This document shows, piece by piece, positions 35,203 to 46,385 of a DNA stretch of 47,391 nt. Position numbers and translations under genes: made by a program. Source of the stretch: RECO01 sp050485385 (lineage in GTDB: Bacteria > Pseudomonadota > Alphaproteobacteria > Geminicoccales > Geminicoccaceae); the NCBI GenBank assembly GCA_050485385.1, contig JBJHBG010000024.1, positions 1 to 47,391 of the forward strand. Direction: 5' to 3'. The notes under the pieces were generated by a model. That model did no database searches. It saw only the letters and a list, made by a program, of their open reading frames with translations, and had not been told where the DNA came from. Position 1 is the first letter of the stretch; each line of letters begins with the position of its first letter.

Positions 35203-35834
35203 CGGTCGATACCATTCCTTTCGGGGATCACACCCCGGAACACCAACTCCAGGTCCGCATGGATCGCCGCCTTCAGCTCGTCCTTGGTCATCACCTCGTT
35301 GGCGACCAGCCGCCCGAAGTGGTGGGTGCCGATGGCGGTGACGAGACCGGCGAGCCGGTCGACGTCGACGCCCGGCTGGAGGGCGCCACGCTTCTGGAAG
35401 GCCGCGAGCATCTGGCGGTAGTGGCGATGGATCAGGCGCACGAAGCGGTCGGCCACCCGGTGAGCGGCGGAGCCGGGCTCGCGATAGGGGGCGGAGAGGA
35501 TGACCCGCCAGCAGCTTCGGTTGAGCGTCTCGAGCGCTTGATCGGCGAGCAGGCTCTCGAACGCGCGGATCGCCGCTACCGGGTCGCGCGGCGGGTTCCG
35601 CACCAAGGCGCGCCGCTCGCGCAAGGAGGCGCGAACGTGGCGCACCGCCAGCGCCGTCAGGATGTTCGGCTTGGTCGAGAAGTAGTTGTAGACGGTGGCC
35701 GGCGCCACGTCGGCGGCCTCGGCGATCTGTTCGATCCTGGTGTCGTCGTAACCCTGTTGCGCGAACAGGTCCGCCGCTGCCTCCAGCACCGTGTCGACGC
35801 GCGCTTGCTTGCGGCGCTGCCTTTGGCCGGCCAA
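35199..35834 (-). CDS. TetR family transcriptional regulator
   Basis: This protein has 211 residues from a TTG at 35834 preceded by GGAGGAGA. The N-terminal helix-turn-helix reads VLEAAADLFAQQGYDDTRIEQIAEAADVAPATVYNYFSTKPNIL, an exemplary TetR DNA-binding domain. The C-terminal ligand domain (ESLLADQALETLNRSCWRVILSAPYREPG onward) matches no family that I can name. It is the first gene of a two-gene unit with the SDR and is divergent from the deacetylase; the operator-like repeats at 35882-35915 lie between them. Confidence 0.93.
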   Translation of the reverse strand: MAGQRQRRKQARVDTVLEAAADLFAQQGYDDTRIEQIAEAADVAPATVYNYFSTKPNILTALAVRHVRASLRERRALVRNPPRDPVAAIRAFESLLADQALETLNRSCWRVILSAPYREPGSAAHRVADRFVRLIHRHYRQMLAAFQKRGALQPGVDVDRLAGLVTAIGTHHFGRLVANEVMTKDELKAAIHADLELVFRGVIPERNGIDR

Positions 35835-35881
35835 CGCTCTCCTCCACCACCCTCGGCATCGGATCCTAGGGTGCGAAAAAG

Positions 35882-35915
35882 TTGGAGTCGACTCCGATTT
35901 TCGACTTGACTCCAA
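35882..35915. promoter_or_regulatory. Operator-like nested inverted repeats upstream of the TetR gene
   Basis: A perfect 12-base palindrome GGAGTCGACTCC occupies 35884-35895. Its outer arms TTGGAGTC (35882-35889) are matched by GACTCCAA (35908-35915) at an 18-base spacing, giving two half-site combinations. A TTGACT at 35907-35912 may be a -35 element for the plus-strand gene. The AT-rich bases around it (GCGAAAAAG, GATTTTCG) contrast with the GC-rich surroundings. The position, 48-81 bases from the TetR start, fits autoregulation. Confidence 0.65.
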
Positions 35916-36000
35916 ATACGCACCCGCTGACGCTCCACTCGAGTGTCGATCCCCGTCGAGGCCTTCACCATGCCGCAACCCTACTCGCCATGAGCCGCCG

Positions 36001-36921
36001 GTGACCCTGGCCCTCATCGACAACCCGCCGCCCTGGCCAGGTGGGGCACGCTGCGCTGCCTGCCTTTCGTTCGATCTCGACGCCGAGAGCCTGTTGCACC
36101 TGAACCACCGCGAGACGGCCCACGCCCGCGTCGCCACCTCGTCGGCGCTGCGCTACGGGCCGGAGGTGGCGGTGCCGCGGCTCGTCCGCATCCTTGGTCA
36201 TTTCGACCTGAGGCAGACCTTCTTCGTCCCCGGCTGGTGCATCGAGGCCTATCCGCGGGCGATCGAACTCTTGGACGAGGCGGGGCACGAGATCGGCCAT
36301 CACGGCTGGCTGCACGAGCGGCCGAACCTGCTGACGGCCGACGAGGAGGCGCGGGTACTGGACCGCGCGCTCGTTGCCTTCGACCGCATCGTCGGCCGGC
36401 CGCCTAGGGGCTATCGAGCGCCGGCCTATGCGCTTTCGGACCGTACGCCCGCGCTCCTGGTCGAGCGCGGCTTCGCCTACGACGCCTCGCTGATGGGCGA
36501 CGACGTACCCTATCTGATCGAGGCCGGCGGCGGCCGGCTGGTCGAACTGCCGGCCGACATCGCGATGGACGACTGGGTCCAGTACGTGAGCATGAAGGAG
36601 TTCGGCTACGCCATGCCGATCCGCGCCCCGATGCGGGCGATGGAGGTGTTCGAGGCGGAGCTGGACGCGGCCCGGCGGCACGGCGGGCTTTGGATCACCG
36701 TCTGGCACCCGTTCGTCTCCGGCCGGCTCGCCCGCGCCGAGGCCATCGTCGACCTGTTGGAACGGGTCGTCGCCAGGGGCGACGTCTGGCTGGCGCCCAT
36801 GGCCGAGATCGCTGGTCATGTCGCCAAGCTCGTCGCCGAGGGCCGCTGGCAGCCGCGCGTCGACCGCCTGCCGTTTTGGGAGGGGACGGTCGACCACCTC
36901 GTCCCGTTCCGGCCGGCCTGA
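36001..36921 (+). CDS. Polysaccharide deacetylase family protein (PuuE/PgdA-like)
   Basis: This protein has 306 residues from a GTG at 36001. The NodB-type metal site is visible: Asp-Asp in SFDLDAES, and the histidine pair in GHEIGHHGWLHERP. RGYRAPAYALSD carries the conserved Arg of motif 3. TVWHPFVSGR near the C-terminus supplies the catalytic His. There is no signal peptide, so the enzyme is cytosolic and, like PuuE allantoinase or Helicobacter PgdA-type enzymes, could act on small cyclic amides rather than on polysaccharide. The downstream nitrogen-compound operon favours this, by inference. Confidence 0.85.
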   Translation: MTLALIDNPPPWPGGARCAACLSFDLDAESLLHLNHRETAHARVATSSALRYGPEVAVPRLVRILGHFDLRQTFFVPGWCIEAYPRAIELLDEAGHEIGHHGWLHERPNLLTADEEARVLDRALVAFDRIVGRPPRGYRAPAYALSDRTPALLVERGFAYDASLMGDDVPYLIEAGGGRLVELPADIAMDDWVQYVSMKEFGYAMPIRAPMRAMEVFEAELDAARRHGGLWITVWHPFVSGRLARAEAIVDLLERVVARGDVWLAPMAEIAGHVAKLVAEGRWQPRVDRLPFWEGTVDHLVPFRPA

Positions 36922-37060
36922 GATGAGCACGCCCCTTCACCGCGCTGTCGCCGGGTTGCCACCGCATTGTCTCGCGAATACCCGTGACCTCGGCCGCCTT
37001 CCTGCTCGACGCCATGCTCGCCAAGCGGCGCAGTTGACGGCCCAACCGGAGACGCCGACC

Positions 37061-37531
37061 ATGTCCAAGGACCTGCACGACCGCCTCGCGAGGATGATCG
37101 CGAAGACCCGCTTTCCCTTCGCCGACCAGGTGGATTGGCCGAAGGACTACGTGACGATGGTCAACGTCGACGGTCCCGAGCGCGCCATCCCCGGCCCCGA
37201 CGGCGAACACTATCCCGACATCGTCATCGTCGACGGCAAGGATCAGGTGCGCGAGGTTGGCGAGGTGGAACTCGCCGCCGACGAGGCGTGCCTGCCGATC
37301 TGGCAGGCCGGCTCGGAGGCCGCGGACGATCACACCGACAGCGGCGACAAGCACTTCTTCGTCTACGTGCCGGCGGGCGAGGAGGCGAAGGCGAAGGACC
37401 TGCTCGAGCGCCACGGCATCTCCTATGCCGGCGTGCGCGGCTGGGCCGTGGCCGACGACGGGGCGCTCGAGATCGTGCCGTTCGTTACCCCCGGCGAGGC
37501 CAAGGACCACAAGCCGACGCGCGCGGCCTGA
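37061..37531 (+). CDS. Conserved-looking cytosolic protein of unknown function
   Basis: This protein has 156 residues from the ATG at 37061. I recognise no named family. The segment YPDIVIVDGKDQVREVGEVE recalls the PD-...-ExK core of restriction-like folds, but the final Lys is Glu here, so nuclease activity is doubtful. No signal peptide or membrane segment is seen. It lies 12 bases upstream of the tautomerase and reads in the same direction, at the head of the catabolic operon. Confidence 0.7.
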   Translation: MSKDLHDRLARMIAKTRFPFADQVDWPKDYVTMVNVDGPERAIPGPDGEHYPDIVIVDGKDQVREVGEVELAADEACLPIWQAGSEAADDHTDSGDKHFFVYVPAGEEAKAKDLLERHGISYAGVRGWAVADDGALEIVPFVTPGEAKDHKPTRAA

Positions 37532-37542
37532 GGAGGCGACAC

Positions 37543-37752
37543 ATGCCCGTCATCACCGTCCGTCAGGTCGCCGGCCGCTCGCCGGAGCAGAAGCGGGAGT
37601 TGGCCAAGCGCATCACCGACGTGGTGCGCGAGGTCAACGGCACCGCCCCCGAGCACATCCACGTCATCATCGACGAGGTGCCGGACGGCCACTGGCTGCA
37701 TGGCTACGAGATCGTGGCCCTGCCTCGGCCCGACCAGAAGCCCGAGCCGTGA
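37543..37752 (+). CDS. 4-oxalocrotonate tautomerase family protein
   Basis: This 69-residue protein starts Met-Pro-Val-Ile, giving the catalytic N-terminal Pro after Met removal. ITDVVREVNGTAPEHIHVIIDEV fits the beta-alpha-beta tautomerase fold. An AGGAGG ribosome binding site precedes the ATG. Members isomerise keto-enol pairs. The next gene starts within its stop (GTGA), coupling it to the TPP enzyme. Confidence 0.9.
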   Translation: MPVITVRQVAGRSPEQKRELAKRITDVVREVNGTAPEHIHVIIDEVPDGHWLHGYEIVALPRPDQKPEP

Positions 37753-39350
37753 GCGAGACGACGGTCGCCGCTCGCTTGGTACGGACGCTGGAGGCGACCG
37801 GCGTCGAGGTCGTGTTCGGCATTCCGGGCGTCCACACGCTGCCGCTCTATGCGGCCCTCGGGGACAGTACGCTCCGCCATGTCCTGCCGGCGCACGAGCA
37901 GGGGGCTGCGTTCATGGCCGACGGCTATGCGCGCGTCACCGGCCGTTACGCGGCCTGCGCGCTGGTCTCGGGGCCGGGATTGCTGAACGCCGCGACCGCC
38001 ATCGGCGAGGCCTATGCCGACAGCGTGCCGATGCTGGTGCTCACCACCGTCAACCGGCGCGAGCATCTGGGGTTGGGCAGGGGGGAACTGCACGAGTTGC
38101 GCGACCAGCGCCTGGCCCTCGCCGGCTGCGTCGAGACCGCGCTGACAGTGGGCGATGCGGCGGCATTGGACGGCGTCATGGCGGAGGCGGCCACGGCCCT
38201 GACCACGGGCCGGCGGCGACCGGTGGTGGTCGAGGTGCCGCTCGACGTGCTGCCGTCGGCCGGCCCCGACGGTGACGTGCGGGTGCCGGTGGTCCCGCCG
38301 CCGGTGCCGTCGGCGGCGACCCTCGCTGCTGCCCGCGAGCTGCTCGCCAAGGCCCGACGGCCGTTGATCCTCGCGGGCGGCGGCGCGGTCGAAGCGGCGG
38401 CGGAGGTGCGCGCTCTCCAGGCACGCCTTGGCGCCGTGGTAGCCGCGACCATCGCCGGCAAGGGCGTCGTGCCCGACCGGGCGCACGGCGCGCTCGGTCA
38501 AAGCCTGCGCGGCGCTGACGCACGCACCCTTGCCGCCGAGGCCGACCTCGTCCTCGTGGTGGGCTCGGAGCTGGCGAGCCGCGATTGCGGCCGGCTCGAC
38601 TGGATGGACGGCAAACCTTTGGTGCGCATCGATCTTTGCCCGCGCACGCTGACTCGTGGCCGTGTGCCCGACCTGGCCCTGCTGGGCGATGCCAAGGCCG
38701 CGCTCGGCCTGCTGCTGGAGGGCTTGCCCGAGCGCGGTGACGGGGCCTGGGCCGCGCGGGCCGAGGCGGTCAATGCGGCGGCAAGGGCGGCTCGGTTGCG
38801 CGGGCGCGAGCATCAAGGGCGGTTCCTCGAGGCGCTGCGCGCGGCCCTGCCGGATGCCGCCATCGTCGCCACCGACATGACCCAGATCGCCTATACCGGC
38901 AACGTGGTGTTCGAGGCGCGCCAGCCGGCGACGTGGCTGCATCCCGCAGGCTTCGGCACGCTGGGCTACGCGCTGCCGGCGGCGATCGGCGCCAGGATCG
39001 GCCGTCCCGAGCGGCCGGTCGTGGCGCTTGCCGGCGACTACGGCTTCGGCTTCACCGCCAACGAGTTGGCCACCGCGCGCGACCTCGCCTTGCCCCTGCC
39101 CGTGATCGTCTGGAACAACGCCCGGCCGCTCGACGTGATCCGCGAGATGGAGATGGCCGGCATCGCCAAGCGGGTCGGGACCGACCCCGGACCGGTCGAC
39201 TTCGCCGCCCTCGCCAGTGCCTATGGTTGCCGGCATGTCGCGGTCACACCGGAGGCGGGTCTTGTCGGTGCTCTCGAGGCCGCGTTCGCCGCCGCCGCGC
39301 CGACCGTGATCGAAGTCGACGCCGCAGCGGACCGGGAGGGGCTGGGGTGA
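37749..39350 (+). CDS. TPP-dependent decarboxylase, AruI-like (5-guanidino-2-oxopentanoate decarboxylase candidate)
   Basis: This protein has 533 residues from a GTG overlapping the tautomerase stop. It has the three-domain acetolactate synthase fold: catalytic Glu50 in AHEQGAAFMADGYARVTG, a middle domain from about 190, and the TPP/metal motif GDYGFGF ... IVWNN in the C-terminal domain. The segment LGLGRGELHELRDQ resembles the G-R-G-x-LHE segment of the AruI group, which decarboxylates the 2-oxo acid of arginine to 4-guanidinobutanal. The FAD-binding residues of true acetolactate synthases and a small subunit gene are not apparent. A nearby ureohydrolase supports the arginine or guanidino role; 2-oxo acid decarboxylation in general is secure, specificity is inference. 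Confidence 0.8.
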   Translation: MSETTVAARLVRTLEATGVEVVFGIPGVHTLPLYAALGDSTLRHVLPAHEQGAAFMADGYARVTGRYAACALVSGPGLLNAATAIGEAYADSVPMLVLTTVNRREHLGLGRGELHELRDQRLALAGCVETALTVGDAAALDGVMAEAATALTTGRRRPVVVEVPLDVLPSAGPDGDVRVPVVPPPVPSAATLAAARELLAKARRPLILAGGGAVEAAAEVRALQARLGAVVAATIAGKGVVPDRAHGALGQSLRGADARTLAAEADLVLVVGSELASRDCGRLDWMDGKPLVRIDLCPRTLTRGRVPDLALLGDAKAALGLLLEGLPERGDGAWAARAEAVNAAARAARLRGREHQGRFLEALRAALPDAAIVATDMTQIAYTGNVVFEARQPATWLHPAGFGTLGYALPAAIGARIGRPERPVVALAGDYGFGFTANELATARDLALPLPVIVWNNARPLDVIREMEMAGIAKRVGTDPGPVDFAALASAYGCRHVAVTPEAGLVGALEAAFAAAAPTVIEVDAAADREGLG

Positions 39351-39946
39351 GCGACGACCTGCGGCCCATCCCCGCCCGCCACGGCATCGCCGTGGAACTC
39401 GTGCGGGGCCAGCGGATCAAGGTGATCAACACCCACGGCCAGCAGGTTCTGGACACCTGGGCGTTCCGTGCGGACAACATGGCCGAGTATCTCAGCATGG
39501 AGCACACCCGCTCCGTCAACAGCCGCATCTATCCGCGACCGGGCGACGTGCTGGTCAGCACGCGCCGACGGCCCATGCTGACGCTGGTCGAGGACCGCTC
39601 GCCGGGCGACCACGACACGCTGCTGTGTGCGTGCAGCGCCGAGATCTATCGTGAGCTCGGGGTCGTGGGTCCTCACCGCAACTGCGAGGACAACCTGCAC
39701 GAGGCACTCGCGGCCTTGGGGCTCGTCGCACTCTGCACGCCGGGGCCACTCAACCTCTTCATGAACACCCCGGCGGTCGCGGACGGCCGCATCGACCGGC
39801 GCCCGCCGACCGCCGCCGCCGGCGACCATGTGGTGCTGCGCGCGGAGATGGACCTCGTGCTGGTCTTTTCCGCCTGCCCACAGGACGTCACTGTGATCAA
39901 CGGCGAGAACCGGCCGCCGCGCGGTGCGCATTTCGTGCTCGAATGA
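39347..39946 (+). CDS. DUF1989 (urea carboxylase-associated) protein
   Basis: This protein has 199 residues from a GTG overlapping the previous stop. IKVINTHGQQVLDTWAFRADN, MSMEHTR-like (LSMEHTRSVNSRIYPRPGD) and GPHRNCEDNLHEAL are the blocks I associate with DUF1989. Cys residues in LLCACSAE and HRNCED are candidate metal ligands. Two members of the family form carboxyguanidine deiminase in guanidine degradation; here there is only one copy and no carboxylase in sight. It is coupled to the TPP enzyme and the ABC ATPase, which suggests work on a nitrogen-rich compound. Confidence 0.85.
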   Translation: MSDDLRPIPARHGIAVELVRGQRIKVINTHGQQVLDTWAFRADNMAEYLSMEHTRSVNSRIYPRPGDVLVSTRRRPMLTLVEDRSPGDHDTLLCACSAEIYRELGVVGPHRNCEDNLHEALAALGLVALCTPGPLNLFMNTPAVADGRIDRRPPTAAAGDHVVLRAEMDLVLVFSACPQDVTVINGENRPPRGAHFVLE

Positions 39947-40722
39947 CCACCGCCCCGCTGCTCGAGATCGAGGGGCTGACCAAGCGCTTCGGCGAACACG
40001 AGGTTTTGGCCGGTGTTTCCTTGACTCTGATGCCGGGCGAGGTGGTGGCGCTGATCGGCGCGAGCGGCTCGGGCAAGAGTACGCTGCTGCGCTGCGTCAA
40101 CCTGTTGGAGGTGCCGAGCGGCGGGCGCATCCGCTTCGAGGGTGCCGAGGTCGACTACCTCAGGCGCCCCAGCCTTTGGCGCGGCCGACGGCACCTGACA
40201 CGGCTGCGCAAGCGCATCGGCATGGTGTTCCAGCAGTACAATCTCTGGCCGCACATGACGGTCCTGGAGAACGTCATCGAAGGGCCGATGCGCGTACAGG
40301 GGCTCGGCCGTGTCCAGGCGGTGGAGCGGGCCGAGACGCTGCTCCGCCGCGTCGGGCTCCTCGACAAGCGCGATCAGTATCCGAGCCGGTTATCGGGTGG
40401 CCAGCAGCAGCGCGTGGCCATCGTCCGAGCGCTCGCCATGGAGCCCGCGCTGATGCTGTTCGACGAGGTCACCTCGGCGCTCGATCCCGAGCTGGTGGGC
40501 GAGGTGCTGGCGCTGATGGCGACGCTCGCCAAGGAGGGCATGACGATGCTCGTCGCAACGCACGAGATCGCCTTCGCCCGCGAGGTCAGCCACCGCACCA
40601 TCTTCCTCGACCAAGGACGCATCGCCGAGCACGGGCCGTCGCGGCGGCTGCTCACCGCGCCCGAGGAACCGCGCACCCGGCAGTTCCTCGCCCGCGTGCT
40701 TCACCAGGACATGGCCCCATGA
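39943..40722 (+). CDS. Polar amino acid ABC transporter ATPase
   Basis: This 259-residue protein has Walker A GASGSGKST, Q-loop VFQQYNLWPHMTVLENV, signature LSGGQQQRVAIVRAL and Walker B MLFDEVTSALDPEL, the last being the form of the HisP/GlnQ group. A 14-residue insertion after the first strands (YLRRPSLWRGRRHLTRL) is typical for some amino acid importers. It powers uptake with the permease and the binding protein encoded downstream. Both ends overlap neighbours by ATGA. Confidence 0.95.
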   Translation: MTTAPLLEIEGLTKRFGEHEVLAGVSLTLMPGEVVALIGASGSGKSTLLRCVNLLEVPSGGRIRFEGAEVDYLRRPSLWRGRRHLTRLRKRIGMVFQQYNLWPHMTVLENVIEGPMRVQGLGRVQAVERAETLLRRVGLLDKRDQYPSRLSGGQQQRVAIVRALAMEPALMLFDEVTSALDPELVGEVLALMATLAKEGMTMLVATHEIAFAREVSHRTIFLDQGRIAEHGPSRRLLTAPEEPRTRQFLARVLHQDMAP

Positions 40723-41399
40723 CCGTCGACCTCCTGGAGCGCGCACTCCGCTGGTGGACCTCGGTCGAGGTGTACCTACCGGGCTTTCTGGGTGCTGCGT
40801 GGCTCGCCTTTCAGATCACGCTGGTGATCATTGCACTGACATGGGCGTTCGGCCTCCTGGCCGCGCTGGGCAAGCTCTCGCCGAGCCGCTGGCTGCGCTG
40901 GCCCGCCGGCTTCTACGTATGGTTCATCCGCGGCACCCCGACGCTGATCCAGATCTTTCTGTTCTACTTCGGCCTGCCGCAGCTCGGCGTGCGCCTCTCG
41001 CCCTTCGCCGCCGGTGCCCTGGCGCTCGGCATCAACGGCGGCGCCTATGTCGCCGAGATCGTGCGCGGCGGCCTCTTGGCGATCCCCAAGGGCCAGATGG
41101 AATCGGCGCTCGCCATCGGCCTGACGCCGGCCCAGGCGATGCGGCGCATCATCCTGCCGCAGGTGTTCCGTATCGTCCTGCCGCCGTTGACCAACGAGGC
41201 GGCGACCACCCTCAAGAACACCTCGCTCCTTTCCACCATCACGATCATGGAACTCACCCTACACACGCAGCTGGTGATCGCTTCCACTTATCGGCCGTTC
41301 GACTTCTACATCATCGCGGCCGTGCTCTATCTGATCATGACGACGGCGTTGACACAGCTCGCAGCATGGCTGGAACGGCGCTATCGGGTGGCGTATTGA
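40719..41399 (+). CDS. Polar amino acid ABC transporter permease
   Basis: This 226-residue protein has five membrane helices, starting FLGAAWLAFQITLVIIALTWAFG, with the family FIRGTPTLIQIFLFYFGLPQLG and the coupling loop ESALAIGLTPAQAMRRIILPQ. LKNTSLLSTITIMELT is diagnostic of HisM/GlnP proteins. Only one permease gene is present, so it probably forms a homodimer. Confidence 0.95.
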   Translation: MTVDLLERALRWWTSVEVYLPGFLGAAWLAFQITLVIIALTWAFGLLAALGKLSPSRWLRWPAGFYVWFIRGTPTLIQIFLFYFGLPQLGVRLSPFAAGALALGINGGAYVAEIVRGGLLAIPKGQMESALAIGLTPAQAMRRIILPQVFRIVLPPLTNEAATTLKNTSLLSTITIMELTLHTQLVIASTYRPFDFYIIAAVLYLIMTTALTQLAAWLERRYRVAY

Positions 41400-41418
41400 G
41401 CGACGGGAGGACAGGACC

Positions 41419-42369
41419 GTGACCGTCGTCGATTCCCTTGCCGTGCCGCGCTTCGTGGGTGTGCCCAGCTTCATGCGCCTACCCCTGGCCGAGCCTGCCG
41501 GCGCCGACGCCGCCGTGCTCGGCCTGCCGAGCGATGCGGGCGGCCCCTACCGCACCGGGGCGCGTTTCGGCCCCAACGCCATCCGCGCCCAGTCCGTCAT
41601 GCTGCGGCCGGTCAGTCCCTATCGCGGCAACGTCGACGTGTTCCGGCGGCTCCGTGTGGTCGATGCCGGCGACGCGCCGGTGGTGCCCGGCTACTTGGTC
41701 GAGACCATGGCGCATCTGGAGCGGTCGGTCGCGGCCGTGGTGGCCGCCGGCTGCACGCCCGTGGCGCTCGGCGGCGACCACTCGGTGAGCCTGCCGGCGC
41801 TGCGCGCGGTGGCGGCCGTCCACGGCCCGGTGGCGCTCGTCCACTTCGACGCCCACACCGACACGTGGGACGCCTATTTCGACGGCCTGCCCTACAGTGC
41901 CGGCACACCGTTTCGCCGTGCGGTGGAGGAAGGCCTGATCGACCCGGCGCGCTCGATCCAGATCGGCATGCGTGGCTCCTTGTTCGAGCCGACCGACCTC
42001 AGCCAGTCGGTGGACCTCGGCTTCGACGTGGTGACCACGGACGAGGCTTGCGCGCTCGGCGCCTTGGCGCTGGCGGCGCGCGTCGCCGCCCGGGTAGGGC
42101 AGGGGCCGGCCTATCTCAGCTTCGATCTCGACGTCGTCGACCCGGCCTCGGCGCCGGGCGTGCAGACGCCGGAGGCAGGCGGCCCCGATGGCCGTACGGT
42201 GCTCGGCTGGCTCAGGGCGCTGCATCCGATGCGGCTGGTGGGCACGGACGTGGTCGAAACCAACCCGCTCTACGACGGGCCGGGCCAGGTTACGGCCCTT
42301 CTGGCCGCGACGGTCGCCCTCGAACTGCTTACCCTCATCGCCGTCTCCACCCCCAGCGTCGAAAGGTGA
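41419..42369 (+). CDS. Ureohydrolase (arginase/agmatinase/guanidinobutyrase family)
   Basis: This protein has 316 residues from a GTG at 41419, with GGGAGG upstream. All six manganese ligands are present: His121 in GGDHS, Asp144/His146/Asp148 in FDAHTD, and Asp236/Asp238 in SFDLDVVDP. The family hydrolyses guanidino compounds to urea and an amine or acid. With an AruI-like decarboxylase in the operon, 4-guanidinobutanoate is the best guess for the substrate, but agmatine or another guanidine is equally possible from sequence alone. It lies between the permease and the binding protein of the same uptake system. Confidence 0.92.
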   Translation: MTVVDSLAVPRFVGVPSFMRLPLAEPAGADAAVLGLPSDAGGPYRTGARFGPNAIRAQSVMLRPVSPYRGNVDVFRRLRVVDAGDAPVVPGYLVETMAHLERSVAAVVAAGCTPVALGGDHSVSLPALRAVAAVHGPVALVHFDAHTDTWDAYFDGLPYSAGTPFRRAVEEGLIDPARSIQIGMRGSLFEPTDLSQSVDLGFDVVTTDEACALGALALAARVAARVGQGPAYLSFDLDVVDPASAPGVQTPEAGGPDGRTVLGWLRALHPMRLVGTDVVETNPLYDGPGQVTALLAATVALELLTLIAVSTPSVER

Positions 42370-42374
42370 CGTTC

Positions 42375-43157
42375 ATGCGTCTCGCCTCCCTGTTCGCCCC
42401 GCTGCTCGCCCTCGGTCTCGCCCACGCCGCCACCGCCGCCGACCTCGAGTTGAACGAGCCGGGCGTCTTGACGGTTTCCACCGAAGGCACCTTCCCGCCG
42501 TTCTCGATGCGCACGCCGCAGGGCCAACTCGACGGCGTCGAGATCCGCCTTTGGACCGAGATCGCCGAGCGGCTGGACCTGGAGTATCGGCCGATCGTCA
42601 TGCGCTGGGAGTCGACCCTGGTCGGCCTGCTCGCCGGTCAGTTCGACGTGATGGGCACGACCATGGACGTCACGCCCGCGCGCCAGGAGCAAATCCTCTA
42701 CTCCGACGGCTGGCTGCAATCGGGCGGCGTGCTCGTCGTGCGCGAGGGCTCGGACCTCGAGCGCGTCGAGGACATGGCCGGCCGCACCATCGGGGCGCTT
42801 GCTGCCTCCACCTACATCGAGAACGCCCAGCCCTACGGCCCCGCGGACATCCGTGCCTACCAGTCGGAGACCGACGCGCTACAGGATCTCGTAAACCGCA
42901 ACATCGACGGCGTGGTGACCGACGAGGTGGCCGCCGCCTACGCCATCAAGACCTCGGGCCTGCCCTTGGTGATCGCCGAGGGCTACGTCAGCCAGGTGCA
43001 GAAGGGCTGGGGCTTTCAGAAGACCCGGCCGAACCTCGCCCGCGCCGTCAACGAGGCGCTCGCCGAGATGCAGGCGGACGGGACCTACGCGGCGATCATG
43101 ACCGACCTTCTGGGCATCGTGCCGCAGCCCGACGAGCCGATCCGCAGCAACTTCTGA
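42375..43157 (+). CDS. Periplasmic amino acid-binding protein (SBP family 3)
   Basis: This protein has 260 residues from the ATG at 42375. A signal peptide with an Ala-rich core (cleavage likely after ATAA) precedes the binding fold. TVSTEGTFPPFSMRTPQGQLDGVEIRLWTEIAERL and the family segment FDVMGTTMDVTPARQEQILYSDGW are clear; the usual Arg that grips the ligand carboxylate is in TPARQE. It delivers substrate to the ATPase/permease encoded upstream, completing the importer. It is the last gene of the operon, before a hairpin. Confidence 0.94.
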   Translation: MRLASLFAPLLALGLAHAATAADLELNEPGVLTVSTEGTFPPFSMRTPQGQLDGVEIRLWTEIAERLDLEYRPIVMRWESTLVGLLAGQFDVMGTTMDVTPARQEQILYSDGWLQSGGVLVVREGSDLERVEDMAGRTIGALAASTYIENAQPYGPADIRAYQSETDALQDLVNRNIDGVVTDEVAAAYAIKTSGLPLVIAEGYVSQVQKGWGFQKTRPNLARAVNEALAEMQADGTYAAIMTDLLGIVPQPDEPIRSNF

Positions 43158-43185
43158 GGTCCTGACCTTGCCCCCTGGACGCAAG

Positions 43186-43215
43186 AACGCCCCGGCTTTG
43201 GGGCCGAGGCGTTTT
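43186..43215. terminator. Terminator-like hairpin shared by convergent transcripts
   Basis: AACGCC and CGGC pair with GCCG and GGCGTT (43186-43213) across one mismatch, with a T run (TTTT at 43212-43215) on the plus strand. It sits 28 bases past the binding-protein stop. On the minus strand the same stem follows tRNA-fMet, so it can serve the end of the rRNA operon too. Confidence 0.7.
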
Positions 43216-43243
43216 CGTAAGTCGCTGATATTCTGGGATATAT

Positions 43244-43321
<78 letters not shown>

Positions 43322-43372
43322 TCGGGTGTGGTTGTTGTGAAGGGAGTTCTCTTGGGCGGTGGCTTGGATGGC

Positions 43373-43488
43373 CTGGCGGCGACCTACTCTCCCACGTCTA
43401 GGTGACGCAGTACCATGGGCGCTGAGCGGTTTCACGGCCGAGTTCGGAATGGGGTCGGGTGGTGCACGCTCGCTGTGACCACCAGGCC
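43373..43488 (-). rRNA. 5S rRNA
   Basis: About 116 bases with the conserved segments CCCATTCCGAACTCGG and GGTACTGCGTCA and the matching terminal stem (CCTGG ... CCAGG-like ends). Ends are estimated by eye, uncertain by a few bases. It lies between 23S rRNA and tRNA-fMet. Confidence 0.93.
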
Positions 43489-43639
43489 ATCGAAGCCACC
43501 GAGGAATACCCTGCCTTGGGGGCGGGGCCACCCGCCGCGGCGCGGCGGGCGAGGTTGGGGAGTTGGACATGACGCGGGCCGACCGGCAGGGGTCGACCGA
43601 AGGTATGGGCGATGGGCTTGGTGCTGGAGTGGGGAGCTC

Positions 43640-46385
<2,746 letters not shown>

